Assembly (NCBI GenBank): GCA_902783575.1
Contig: CACZRP010000043.1
Location: 1 to 63,656 of the forward strand
Length of the DNA: 63,656 nt
Direction of reading: 5' to 3'
DNA from: an uncultured Eubacteriales bacterium
GTDB lineage: Bacteria; Bacillota; Clostridia; Lachnospirales; Bianqueaceae
The notes under the pieces are model-generated. The model made no database searches, was not told the DNA's origin, and saw only the letters and a list, made by a program, of their open reading frames with translations. Within the stretch, counting starts at the first letter, position 1. Each line of letters begins with the position of its first letter. The translations under genes were made by a program, and so were the position numbers. Below are positions 18,337-26,314 of this stretch, piece after piece.

Positions 18337-19146
18337 ATGAATATCAGATTTAGCGCGAAAGGGCAGGCCATGCCCGGTCCCGTGATTCCCATCACCAAAG
18401 AAGCCTTTGAGGCCAAGGATCATACAGAAATCCGCTGGCTGGGCGGCGCGGGCATTTTTGTCAACAGTCGCGGCACCAATATCATGATCGATCCGGTAAT
18501 GGAAGGCTTTGATATGGCAACGCTGTTTGACAGCCCCATTCTCCCGGAAGATGTGCCATCCCTGGATGCCCTGCTGGTCACCCACATCGATAACGATCAT
18601 TTCAGTCGGCCCACCTGCAAAGATCTGAAGAAGGTCTGCAGATCCTATCACGCCCCCCAGTATGTGGCTCAGGTGATGAGGGAGGAAGAAGACATTCCCG
18701 GCACCGGCCATGACATCCACGAAACCTTTGAGGTGGGTCCGGTCAAGGTAACCCTGACCCCCGCCGACCATGACTGGCAGAACTTTGTGCCGGAATTCCA
18801 GTACAGGCACTGGGAGAAGGAAGACTACTGCGGCTTCTGGCTGGAAACCCCCGACGGCATCATCTGGACGCCCGGCGATTCCCGCCTGCTGGAGGAGCAG
18901 CTCCACATGCCCGATCCCGACGTGATTCTCTTTGACTTTGCCGACAATTCCGTTCATATTACCTTCGAAGGCGCAGTGAAGCTGGCCAATACCTATCCCA
19001 AGGCTCAGCTGGTGTGCATTCACTGGGGTACTGTCGATGCCCCTGATTTTAACACTTTCAACGGCAATCCGGAGGATCTTCTCCCCCGGGTCATTAATCC
19101 GGAACGGATTCACGCGCTGGCACCGGGAGAAGCACTTGTGTTATAA
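18337..19146 (+). CDS. MBL-fold metallohydrolase, UlaG-like
   Basis: A 269-residue metallo-beta-lactamase-fold protein. The metal motif HxDxDH is THIDNDHF (His83, Asp85, Asp87, His88), further ligands lie in TPADHDW and TPGDSRL, and a last His is in CIHWG. The N-terminal strand pattern LGGAGIFVNSRGTNIMIDP is typical of the UlaG (L-ascorbate-6-phosphate lactonase) branch, but the true substrate is unknown. It begins 12 bases after the aldo/keto reductase stop with an AAGGAAA ribosome site, and closes the MerR-controlled operon. Confidence 0.85.
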   Translation: MNIRFSAKGQAMPGPVIPITKEAFEAKDHTEIRWLGGAGIFVNSRGTNIMIDPVMEGFDMATLFDSPILPEDVPSLDALLVTHIDNDHFSRPTCKDLKKVCRSYHAPQYVAQVMREEEDIPGTGHDIHETFEVGPVKVTLTPADHDWQNFVPEFQYRHWEKEDYCGFWLETPDGIIWTPGDSRLLEEQLHMPDPDVILFDFADNSVHITFEGAVKLANTYPKAQLVCIHWGTVDAPDFNTFNGNPEDLLPRVINPERIHALAPGEALVL

Positions 19147-19148
19147 TA

Positions 19149-19209
19149 ATTATTCATATCATGATATGGATAATAACTATTTGTTATTATAGTGCAGATT
19201 TGATATAAT
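19149..19209 (+). promoter_or_regulatory. Promoter with two overlapping palindromic operators
   Basis: A 26-bp palindrome with one mismatch (arms ATTATTCATATCA and TGATATGGATAAT) spans 19149-19174. A second dyad, ATAATAAC / GTTATTAT, spans 19170-19190 and overlaps the -35 box. The promoter is TTGTTA (19181-19186), 17 bp, TATAAT (19204-19209). It reads into the MFS gene at 19253. The binding protein is not identified. Confidence 0.65.
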
Positions 19210-19252
19210 CAGAGTGCCATCAGTGAATGAGTGACGAAAATAGCCGGAGGAA

Positions 19253-20428
19253 ATGGATTTGTCTGAAAAACAGAGTCTTTGGAGCAGGAACTTTATCATT
19301 ATCAATCTTTGCGTAATGTTTGCTTCCTTTACGAACTTTGCTTTTATTTACATCCTGCCAGTCCATATGCTGCGCATCGGAGGCACCAACTCCCAGGTGG
19401 GACTCATGGGTGCCGGACTGACCATCGTGGGACTTGTAACCAGGCTGACCATCGCCCCGAAGATTGATACCTGGGGGCGCAAACCCATGCTGGTGCTGGG
19501 CGGCATTCTCTTTGCCGTCAATGCCCTGGGTTATTTCCTGCTGAGGGATTCCATTCCCGGAATTATCGTCATGCGCTGCTTCAGCGGCTTTTCCCAGGGA
19601 ATTCTGTTCCCTGTGCCGCCTACCATCGTCTCTGACATATCTCCCAAGGATAAACTGGTGGATGGCCTCGGATATTTCGGCATTGCCAGCTCCCTGCCGG
19701 CCATCTTCTCTCCTGTGCTGGGGCTGTATCTCTACGAGAATATCGGATCTTTCGCCTTTTTCACCGTCACACTGATTACTTCGGTGATTTCCATTGTCTT
19801 TGGTCTGCTGTATAAGGACGTTTATGTGCCTCAGAAGAAGGCCAAGGCCGTCAGGACCAGGTTCGGCCTGAACTCGGTGCTGGAGGTTTCCATCCTGATT
19901 CCGTGCCTGGTGTCCTTCCTGGCCATCTTCGGCTTCAGCCCCGTCAACAATTTCGTCATTCTCTGCGGAGAGAGCCGCGGCATCGCCGCCATGAGCCTGT
20001 TCTTCACGGTTCATAACATCGCCATCATCACCACGAGGCTTTTCGCCGGAAAACTTCGCCGCTTCATGAACTCCAAGGCCATTATCGTCCTGGGACTGAT
20101 GATTATCGGCGGCGGCACAGTGCTGGTGGCCTTCGCTCAGAACACCGTCATGATGATGATCGCCTCGGCCATCATGGCCATCGGCGGAACCCTTTATTCC
20201 CAGTATCTGCAGGCGGATATCCTGCTCTCCGTGCCCAATGAGCGCAGAGGCGTGGCCAACTCCACCCTGATGCTGGCTCAGGATCTGGGAACCGGCGCCG
20301 GCGCCTCCACCTTCGGAGTTGTCTCCGAGAACCTGGGATATACGGTTACCTTTATCGCGGCAGGTCTCATGACCTGGCTGGCGATTCCATTTAACTTCAT
20401 CCGGTCCAGGATGAAAAACGCAGCATAA
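19253..20428 (+). CDS. Major facilitator superfamily transporter
   Basis: A 391-residue inner-membrane protein with about twelve hydrophobic segments and the MFS loop 2-3 motif in RLTIAPKIDTWGRKPML. It looks like a drug/metabolite exporter (YfcJ/YhhS-like). The substrate is unknown. GGAGG is only 2 bases from the ATG at 19253 but 8 bases from a TTG at 19259, so the real start could be TTG. It is followed after 14 bases by a ferredoxin-type aldo/keto reductase, and the two likely form an operon under the palindromic promoter. Confidence 0.88.
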   Translation: MDLSEKQSLWSRNFIIINLCVMFASFTNFAFIYILPVHMLRIGGTNSQVGLMGAGLTIVGLVTRLTIAPKIDTWGRKPMLVLGGILFAVNALGYFLLRDSIPGIIVMRCFSGFSQGILFPVPPTIVSDISPKDKLVDGLGYFGIASSLPAIFSPVLGLYLYENIGSFAFFTVTLITSVISIVFGLLYKDVYVPQKKAKAVRTRFGLNSVLEVSILIPCLVSFLAIFGFSPVNNFVILCGESRGIAAMSLFFTVHNIAIITTRLFAGKLRRFMNSKAIIVLGLMIIGGGTVLVAFAQNTVMMMIASAIMAIGGTLYSQYLQADILLSVPNERRGVANSTLMLAQDLGTGAGASTFGVVSENLGYTVTFIAAGLMTWLAIPFNFIRSRMKNAA

Positions 20429-20442
20429 CAGGAGGAAAACGA

Positions 20443-21570
20443 ATGATTTACAAACAGTTTCAGGACCTGAAGCTTTCCGCTCTCGGCATGGGCGCCATGC
20501 GCCTTCCGGTCATCGGCGGAGATGACGGAAAAATCGATGTGGAAGCTTCCAAAGCAATGGTAGCCTATGCCTACGAGCATGGCGTCAACTACTATGACAC
20601 CGCCTGGGGCTATCACAACGGCAATTCCGAGCTGGTGATGGGGGAGGCGCTGAAGGCCTATCCCAGAGAGAGCTTCTATCTGGCAACCAAATTCCCGGGC
20701 TATGATCTGTCCAACATGCCCAAGGTGAAGGAGATCTTCGAGAAACAGCTGGAAAAATGCCAGGTGGAATACTTCGACTTCTACCTGTTCCACAATGTCT
20801 GCGAGATGAACATCGACTCCTACCTGGATGATGAGAAATTCGGCATCTACTCCTATCTGATGGAGCAGAAGAAAAACGGCCGGATCAAGCATCTGGGCTT
20901 TTCCTGCCACGGTGCCATGCCGGTGCTGAAGCGGTTCCTGGAGGCCTACGGCAAGGATATGGAATTCTGCCAGCTTCAGCTGAACTATGTGGACTGGACC
21001 CTGCAGGACTGCAAGGCCAAGGTGGAGCTGCTGAAGGAGTGGAACATTCCCGTGTGGGTCATGGAGCCCGTCCGGGGCGGCAAGCTGGCCAAGCTGGATC
21101 CCGCCTCCGAGGAGAAGCTGCATGCCCTGCGTCCCGAGGAGAAGACCGTGGCCTGGGCGTTCCGTTTCCTCCAGAGCATTCCTGAGGTTACCGTGACCCT
21201 GTCCGGTATGAGCAATGCTGAGCAGATGAAGGAAAATATTGCCACCTATGAGACCGAAAAACCCTTGAACGAGGAAGAGTTCAAGACACTGCTTTCCATC
21301 GCCGACGGTATGATGGCCGGCAAGCTGCCCTGCACCGCCTGCCATTACTGCACCAGCCATTGCCCCATGGAGCTGGATATTCCTCATCTCATCGAGCTGT
21401 ACAACGAGCACAGCTTCACCGGCGGCGGATTTATCGCTCCCATGGCGCTGTCCGCGCTGCCTGAGGACAAGAAGCCCTCGGCCTGCATCGGCTGCCGCAG
21501 CTGTGAAGCCGTCTGCCCCCAGCAGATCAAGATCAGCGAGATGATGGCAGATTTCGCTGCCAGACTGTAA
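20443..21570 (+). CDS. Aldo/keto reductase with C-terminal 4Fe-4S ferredoxin domain
   Basis: A 375-residue protein. Residues 1-285 form an AKR barrel (YYDTAWGYHNGNSE, ESFYLATKFPGYD, DFYLFHNVCE). Residues about 300-375 hold two Cys clusters: CTACHYCTSHCPMELDIP and CIGCRSCEAVCPQQIKI, which would bind one or two [4Fe-4S] clusters. This fused form is common in anaerobes and is thought to pass electrons from a ferredoxin-like cluster. The substrate is unknown. Ribosome site ACAGGAGG sits 8 bases from the ATG. Confidence 0.92.
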   Translation: MIYKQFQDLKLSALGMGAMRLPVIGGDDGKIDVEASKAMVAYAYEHGVNYYDTAWGYHNGNSELVMGEALKAYPRESFYLATKFPGYDLSNMPKVKEIFEKQLEKCQVEYFDFYLFHNVCEMNIDSYLDDEKFGIYSYLMEQKKNGRIKHLGFSCHGAMPVLKRFLEAYGKDMEFCQLQLNYVDWTLQDCKAKVELLKEWNIPVWVMEPVRGGKLAKLDPASEEKLHALRPEEKTVAWAFRFLQSIPEVTVTLSGMSNAEQMKENIATYETEKPLNEEEFKTLLSIADGMMAGKLPCTACHYCTSHCPMELDIPHLIELYNEHSFTGGGFIAPMALSALPEDKKPSACIGCRSCEAVCPQQIKISEMMADFAARL

Positions 21571-21642
21571 AATCAAGAGAGCACAGGGGAGCACAGGGGA
21601 CGTTTCTGTGCGCTGCTGCTGACTGAAAACGATAGAACTAAA

Positions 21643-21688
21643 AAAGGACCTTCGGATAACAATAACAGATTATCCGGAGGTCCTTTAT
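21643..21688. terminator. Bidirectional-type terminator
   Basis: Stem AAAGGACCTTCGGATAA (21643-21659) pairs with TTATCCGGAGGTCCTTT (21670-21686) with one wobble, around a ten-base loop. It ends the MFS-AKR operon. Confidence 0.8.
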
Positions 21689-21774
21689 AATAATATTCAG
21701 ACAAAACGACAAAATTGCCTTCTGAGCAAAAACAGGTAGGATAGGATCAGTTCTCACCTTTTTTTAGAAGAAAG

Positions 21775-21804
21775 TTGACAGGCCTACGGCAGAGAGGCTA
21801 TGAT
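21775..21804 (+). promoter_or_regulatory. Sigma-A promoter for GH3 gene
   Basis: Consensus -35 TTGACA (21775-21780), an 18-bp spacer and -10 TATGAT (21799-21804), ending 32 bp before the GH3 start. Confidence 0.8.
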
Positions 21805-21836
21805 AGCCATAAGAAATAAAGACGGAGGCAAGGAAG

Positions 21837-23996
21837 ATGTTTCAGAAGAATTGTAATCTGACGGAAGCTCAGATTCAGGAAAAAGCGCAGCAGCTGCTTG
21901 GAAAAATGAAGCTGAAAGATAAGGTGATGTTCTTAAGCGGCAACTGGCAGATGATCCGCGACGCGGTTCTTTACAAACGCACCTACAATCCGGTGCCCAT
22001 CGAGTCCCACGGATGCAAAAGACTGGGTATCAAGCCCGTGGCTTTTACCGATGGTCCCCGGGGCGTTGTCATGGGACACTCCACCTGCTTCCCGGTCTCC
22101 ATGGCCCGGGCGGCCAGCTTTGACCGGGACCTGGAATATCAGATCGGCGAGGTCATCGGCAAGGAAGCCCGCGCCCAGAAATCCAATTATTTTGCAGGGG
22201 TCTGCATTAATCTGCTGATGCATCCGGCCGGCGGGCGCGCCCAGGAGTCTTATGGTGAGGATCCATACCTGGTGGGCGAGATGGGTGCCCAGCTTGTGAA
22301 GGGCGTACAGAAGCACAATGTCATGGCCTGCGTGAAGCATTATGCCGTCAACAATATGGAAAACCGCCGTTTCTATGTGGACGTAAACTGCTCTGAAAGA
22401 ACCCTCAGGGAGGTTTACCTGCCGCACTTTAAAAAATGCGTGGATGCCGGCGCGGCTTCCCTCATGGGTTCCTACAACCGCTTCCGCGGCGATCAGGCTT
22501 CTGAATCAAAGCATCTGCTGACCGAGATCCTTCGGGATGACTGGGGATTCGAGGGCTTTACCATCACAGACTTTATCTTTGCCCTTCGCGACGGCACCAA
22601 AGCCATAGAGGCCGGCATGGATATGGAAATGCCGATTCCCGTTCACTTTGGCCTGGAGCTGAAGAAGGCGGTGGAGGATGGCAAACTGTCTGAGAAGATC
22701 ATCGATCAGGCGGTTCTTCGGGTGCTGAAAACCCAGCTGACCTTTGAAAATACGCAGGATCCCATCCGTTACGATAAGGGACTGGTGGCCTGCACCGAAC
22801 ATGTGGCCCTGGCCCGCAAAGCGGCGGAAGAGTCCGTCGTATTGATTAAAAACCAGGATCAGGTACTGCCCTTCAGCAAGGATCTGAAGCGGGTGCTGGT
22901 CATTGGTCATCTGGCTGCCCAGGCCAATACCGGCGATCATGGCAGCTCCAATGTCTATCCGCCCAGCGTGGTGACGGCCCTGGATGGCATCCGGGAGAAG
23001 CTCGGGGATGGGGTGACGGTGACCCATGTGGAAGAAACGGAACTGGAGCGGATCCGCAACCTGGCGCCCATGGCGGAGGCAGTCATCGTGGTGGCCGGCA
23101 ACGACTACAACGACGAAGGCGAATATGTAATGCCCGACAGCGATATCGATGCGGTGGGGCTGATGGCTCAGGGCTTCCTGAATAACGGCAATAAACTGAT
23201 GAGCACCATCTTGTCCAAGAATAAACCAGGTGACGCCGCTTCCTATACCTCCGATGACGGAAAGGCCGTCGGCGGCGACAGGAAGAGCCTTTCCCTGAGA
23301 CAGGCTGAAATAGACGCGATCCGCCTGACAGGTGAATTGAACAAAAAAACAGCCGTGGTGCTGGTCTGCGGTTCCATGATTCTCACCCGGGAGTGGGAGA
23401 CGGCTGTCCCGGCGATCCTTTATGGCTGGTATTCCGGCATGCAGGGCGGCCGCGCGCTGGCTTCGGTCCTCTTCGGCGATGTGAATCCTTCCGGCAAGCT
23501 GCCCTTTGCCATTCCTGAAGACGAGAGTCAGCTGCCTCAGGTGGATTTCTTTAAAGCTAACGAAATCACCTACGATTATTATCACGGCTACCGCAAGCTT
23601 GATCATGATGGCAATAAGCCGGCCTATCCTTTCGGTTTCGGCCTGAGCTATACCTCCTTTGAATACGGGGATGCTTCTGCCGAGGCGAGCGGGGAAGAGG
23701 TTCTGATCAAGGCCAATGTGAAAAATACAGGAGAGCTGGCCGGCGATGAGATCGTGCAGGTGTACGTCTCCGTTCCGGAATCGAAGGTGGAGCGCCATGT
23801 GAAAGAGCTCAAAGGCTTCGCCCGGGTTCATCTCGCTCCCGGCGAAGAAAAAACCGTCGAAATAAGCATCCCGCTGGAGGAACTGAAATACTTCGACGAA
23901 GCCACCAATGGCTGGGTGCTGGAAAACACCGCCTACAACTTCATGGTCGGTCCCAACGCCGCTGATCTGGGAACCGTTCTCAAAGTGACAATTTAA
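21837..23996 (+). CDS. GH3 beta-glucosidase/beta-xylosidase-type enzyme
   Basis: A 719-residue cytoplasmic glycoside hydrolase. The GH3 N-terminal barrel carries FTDGPRGV, RAQESYGEDPYLVGEMG, CVKHYAVNN and GFTITDFIFALRDG with nucleophile Asp245. The GH3 C-terminal alpha/beta sandwich covers about 320-590 (ESVVLIKNQDQVLPF, GWYSGMQGGRALASVLFGDVNPSGKLP). A fibronectin type III-like domain closes the protein (VKNTGELAGDEIVQVYV to the end). There is no signal peptide. Specificity among beta-glucoside, xyloside or steroid/plant glycosides cannot be read. It is a single gene with its own promoter and terminator. Confidence 0.92.
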   Translation: MFQKNCNLTEAQIQEKAQQLLGKMKLKDKVMFLSGNWQMIRDAVLYKRTYNPVPIESHGCKRLGIKPVAFTDGPRGVVMGHSTCFPVSMARAASFDRDLEYQIGEVIGKEARAQKSNYFAGVCINLLMHPAGGRAQESYGEDPYLVGEMGAQLVKGVQKHNVMACVKHYAVNNMENRRFYVDVNCSERTLREVYLPHFKKCVDAGAASLMGSYNRFRGDQASESKHLLTEILRDDWGFEGFTITDFIFALRDGTKAIEAGMDMEMPIPVHFGLELKKAVEDGKLSEKIIDQAVLRVLKTQLTFENTQDPIRYDKGLVACTEHVALARKAAEESVVLIKNQDQVLPFSKDLKRVLVIGHLAAQANTGDHGSSNVYPPSVVTALDGIREKLGDGVTVTHVEETELERIRNLAPMAEAVIVVAGNDYNDEGEYVMPDSDIDAVGLMAQGFLNNGNKLMSTILSKNKPGDAASYTSDDGKAVGGDRKSLSLRQAEIDAIRLTGELNKKTAVVLVCGSMILTREWETAVPAILYGWYSGMQGGRALASVLFGDVNPSGKLPFAIPEDESQLPQVDFFKANEITYDYYHGYRKLDHDGNKPAYPFGFGLSYTSFEYGDASAEASGEEVLIKANVKNTGELAGDEIVQVYVSVPESKVERHVKELKGFARVHLAPGEEKTVEISIPLEELKYFDEATNGWVLENTAYNFMVGPNAADLGTVLKVTI

Positions 23997-24040
23997 TGTT
24001 TCAACCGGTTCCAGATGGTTCCGACTGGTTTCAAACCGGG

Positions 24041-24075
24041 AGCAGGAGAATGCATGAGTATTCTCCTGCTTTTTT
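24041..24075 (+). terminator. Rho-independent terminator of GH3 gene
   Basis: AGCAGGAGAAT (24041-24051) pairs with ATTCTCCTGCT (24060-24070), with an eight-base loop and a run of seven T. Confidence 0.9.
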
Positions 24076-24153
24076 GCCATATTTACCACACAAAAACAAG
24101 ACGAAATGGTAAAGTTGTTACCGTTACGTTACCGTTGCAATAAAAGGTGAAAT

Positions 24154-24200
24154 AAAAAAAGAGACAGAGAATCTGCAGCAAAGCTGGTTCCCCTGTCTCC
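24154..24200 (-). terminator. purF terminator, first copy of a 40-bp repeat
   Basis: Read leftward after the purF stop, GGAGACAGGGGAA pairs with TTCTCTGTCTC around an inner AGC-TTT-GCT helix and ends in seven T. The 40 bp at 24161-24200 match those at 25661-25700 with one mismatch, so nearly identical elements flank purF. Confidence 0.8.
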
Positions 24201-24212
24201 CTGTCCCCATGA

Positions 24213-25634
24213 TTACTCAACTTTTTTCCGTTCCGAGAGCCTTTCCTCGAAGCGGTTTTTTCTTGTGTCGGATGGAATTCTTGTGGGATAGCACCCGTCA
24301 AAGCAAGCGCTGCAGTAGTGCGTGCTCCCTGCCAGCTCCCCGAGACTTTCCACGGGTAGAAAGCCGAGGGAGTCCGCACCGATCAGCTCCGCGATCTCCG
24401 GAACCGAATGGTGACAAGCGATCAGATGATCCCTGGAATCGATATCGGTCCCGTAAAAGCACGGATGGAGAAAAGGCGGCGCAGAGACACGCATGTGAAT
24501 TTCCTTTGCTCCGGCATCACGTAAAAGAGAAACGATATGTCCGCTGGTAGTACCCCGGACGATCGAATCATCAATCAGAACGATGCGTTTTCCTTTTACG
24601 GCGTCTTCCACCGGGGTGAGCTTGATATTTACCTGACCGGCTCGGTTATCCGGCGCGATAAAAGTCCTTCCGATATATTTGTTCTTGATCAGACCGATCT
24701 CATAAGGAATTCCGGAAGCACGACTGTAACCCAGCGCAGCATCCAGACCGGAGTCGGGTACTCCAACCACAAGATCCGCCGAAACAGGATGCGTCCGGGC
24801 CAGGATCTCTCCCGCCTTCAGGCGCGAAGCATGAACTGACCGGCTGTCGATTACCGAATCCGGACGAGCGAAGTAGATATATTCAAAAACGCAGAGCTTT
24901 TTCTCTTCTTTTCCGCAATGTTCGCGGCGGGAAACGATCCCGTCCTGGCTGAAGATCAGAATCTCTCCGGGTTCTACATCCCGCACAAATTCCGCTCCGA
25001 CGGCATGGAGCGCCGCACTTTCTGAAGCGACTACTGTGACAGAATCCGCTGTTTTGCCAAAGCACAGGGGGCGAAAACCATGGGGGTCCCGGGCACAGAT
25101 CAACTTCTGCGGACTCATCAGGATCAGGGAATATGCACCCTCCAGCTTATTCATGGCCCGGCTGAGGGCTTCCTCAATAGAAGCTGAGGACAGCCGTTCC
25201 CTTGTGACAATGTAGGCGATGGTCTCGGTGTCACTTGATGTGTGAAAGATCGCTCCGCTTAGTTCCAACGCCGAGCGAAGCTCTGCGGCATTGGACAAAT
25301 TGCCGTTGTGGGCAATAGCCATCCGGCCTTTCTGATGATTAACCTCGATCGGCTGGCAATTGGCCCGGTTTGTCTTTCCCGTCGTGCCATAGCGGGTATG
25401 GGCTACTGCCATGGTTCCAAGAGGGAGAGAGGAAAGTACGTCTGTAGAAAAAACCTCGCTTACCAGTCCCAGATCCTTGTGCGAATAGAAAAGACCGTCA
25501 TCACCTACCACAATGCCGCAGCTCTCCTGTCCTCGGTGCTGCAAGGCAAAAAGTCCGTAATAGCAAAGCCCTGCCACGTTGATCGGATGGTCGGCCAGAA
25601 CGCCGAAAACGCCGCATTCCTCGTGAATACTCAT
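24213..25634 (-). CDS. purF: Amidophosphoribosyltransferase
   Basis: First committed step of purine synthesis: it transfers glutamine amide nitrogen onto PRPP to give phosphoribosylamine. At 473 residues it has the usual length. The N-terminal class II glutaminase has nucleophile Cys7, exposed after removal of the MSIHEE propeptide, followed by GLFALQHRGQESCG. The C-terminal phosphoribosyltransferase carries the PRPP loop RIVLIDDSIVRGTTSGHIV. The Cys motif THYCSACFDGCYP near the end suggests the Fe-S cluster form known in Bacillus. It is the last gene of a glutamine-metabolism operon instead of a pur cluster, which fits control by nitrogen status. Confidence 0.95.
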   Translation of the reverse strand: MSIHEECGVFGVLADHPINVAGLCYYGLFALQHRGQESCGIVVGDDGLFYSHKDLGLVSEVFSTDVLSSLPLGTMAVAHTRYGTTGKTNRANCQPIEVNHQKGRMAIAHNGNLSNAAELRSALELSGAIFHTSSDTETIAYIVTRERLSSASIEEALSRAMNKLEGAYSLILMSPQKLICARDPHGFRPLCFGKTADSVTVVASESAALHAVGAEFVRDVEPGEILIFSQDGIVSRREHCGKEEKKLCVFEYIYFARPDSVIDSRSVHASRLKAGEILARTHPVSADLVVGVPDSGLDAALGYSRASGIPYEIGLIKNKYIGRTFIAPDNRAGQVNIKLTPVEDAVKGKRIVLIDDSIVRGTTSGHIVSLLRDAGAKEIHMRVSAPPFLHPCFYGTDIDSRDHLIACHHSVPEIAELIGADSLGFLPVESLGELAGSTHYCSACFDGCYPTRIPSDTRKNRFEERLSERKKVE

Positions 25635-25660
25635 ATAGTATGCTCCTTTACAAAACAGAG

Positions 25661-25700
25661 GAGACAGAGAATCTGCAGCAAAGCTGCTTCCCCTGTCTCC
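25661..25700 (-). repeat. Second copy of 40-bp hairpin repeat, between ANTAR gene and purF
   Basis: Differs from 24161-24200 by one base. Read leftward it folds as a stable hairpin but lacks a good T run (CTCCTCTGTTTTG), so it may be a leaky intercistronic attenuator ahead of purF. It could also mark a duplication point at which purF was inserted. Confidence 0.75.
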
Positions 25701-25711
25701 TCCCTCCTGCT

Positions 25712-26296
25712 TTACGTATAAGTTGTAATGATATCTTCCGCCACCTTCCGGCGGGAGATACTATGGTCCATGGCACGCTTTTCGATGACCCGGTGGGCTT
25801 CCGCTTCCGACAGACCTGCTTGGGAAATCAACAGCCATTTAGCCCGGTTAACGAGCCGGATTTCTTCCATCTTGTCTTCAACAGAAAGGGTTTTCTTCTC
25901 CTGCGTCCGTAAAAGCTCCCGGGCGCTTTTCATCCAGGAAAGGCCGCGGATCAGGCTTTGCTGGTGCACCGGTCTTGGCAAGGTAAAAACCCCAAAAGGA
26001 ACGACCTTCTCGGTAATCTCTTCATAAAGCTCCATGCTGGTAATCAGCAGGACGGCACACCGTCCGCTTCCCGCCGCGTCTATGGCGAAGCGGATACCGG
26101 TGTCATCAGGCAGCGGAGAATTAATCAGAATCAGATCAAAGCTCCGGTCCCTGAGAAGCCGTTTGGCCAGACTGATATGGTCGGCCTCGGTAACCGGCTG
26201 GCATCCCAGACGGACCAACAACTTCTTCACAGGAGAAGTCATCTTTTCCGCCGATGAAACGAGGAGAGTCCGGTAGGTTCTCTCTTTCAGATCCAT
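25712..26296 (-). CDS. ANTAR-domain antitermination regulator with degenerate receiver
   Basis: A 194-residue RNA-binding regulator. Residues about 8-125 form a receiver-like fold (TLLVSSAEKM, FDLILINSPLPDDTG), but the phospho-acceptor Asp is replaced by Asn59, so phosphorylation by a histidine kinase is unlikely. A helical linker leads to the C-terminal ANTAR domain (KMEEIRLVNRAKWLLISQ through KVAEDIITTY). ANTAR proteins bind hairpins with hexaloops that have A1 and G4 and prevent terminator formation. Two such hairpins lie in the leaders at 32612-32631 and 32765-32782. It sits between glnA and purF, so the protein would autoregulate its own operon. GAGG lies 7 bases before the ATG. How it senses nitrogen is unknown. 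Confidence 0.92.
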   Translation of the reverse strand: MDLKERTYRTLLVSSAEKMTSPVKKLLVRLGCQPVTEADHISLAKRLLRDRSFDLILINSPLPDDTGIRFAIDAAGSGRCAVLLITSMELYEEITEKVVPFGVFTLPRPVHQQSLIRGLSWMKSARELLRTQEKKTLSVEDKMEEIRLVNRAKWLLISQAGLSEAEAHRVIEKRAMDHSISRRKVAEDIITTYT

Positions 26297-26314
26297 CCCA
26301 TTACCTCGCTTCGA

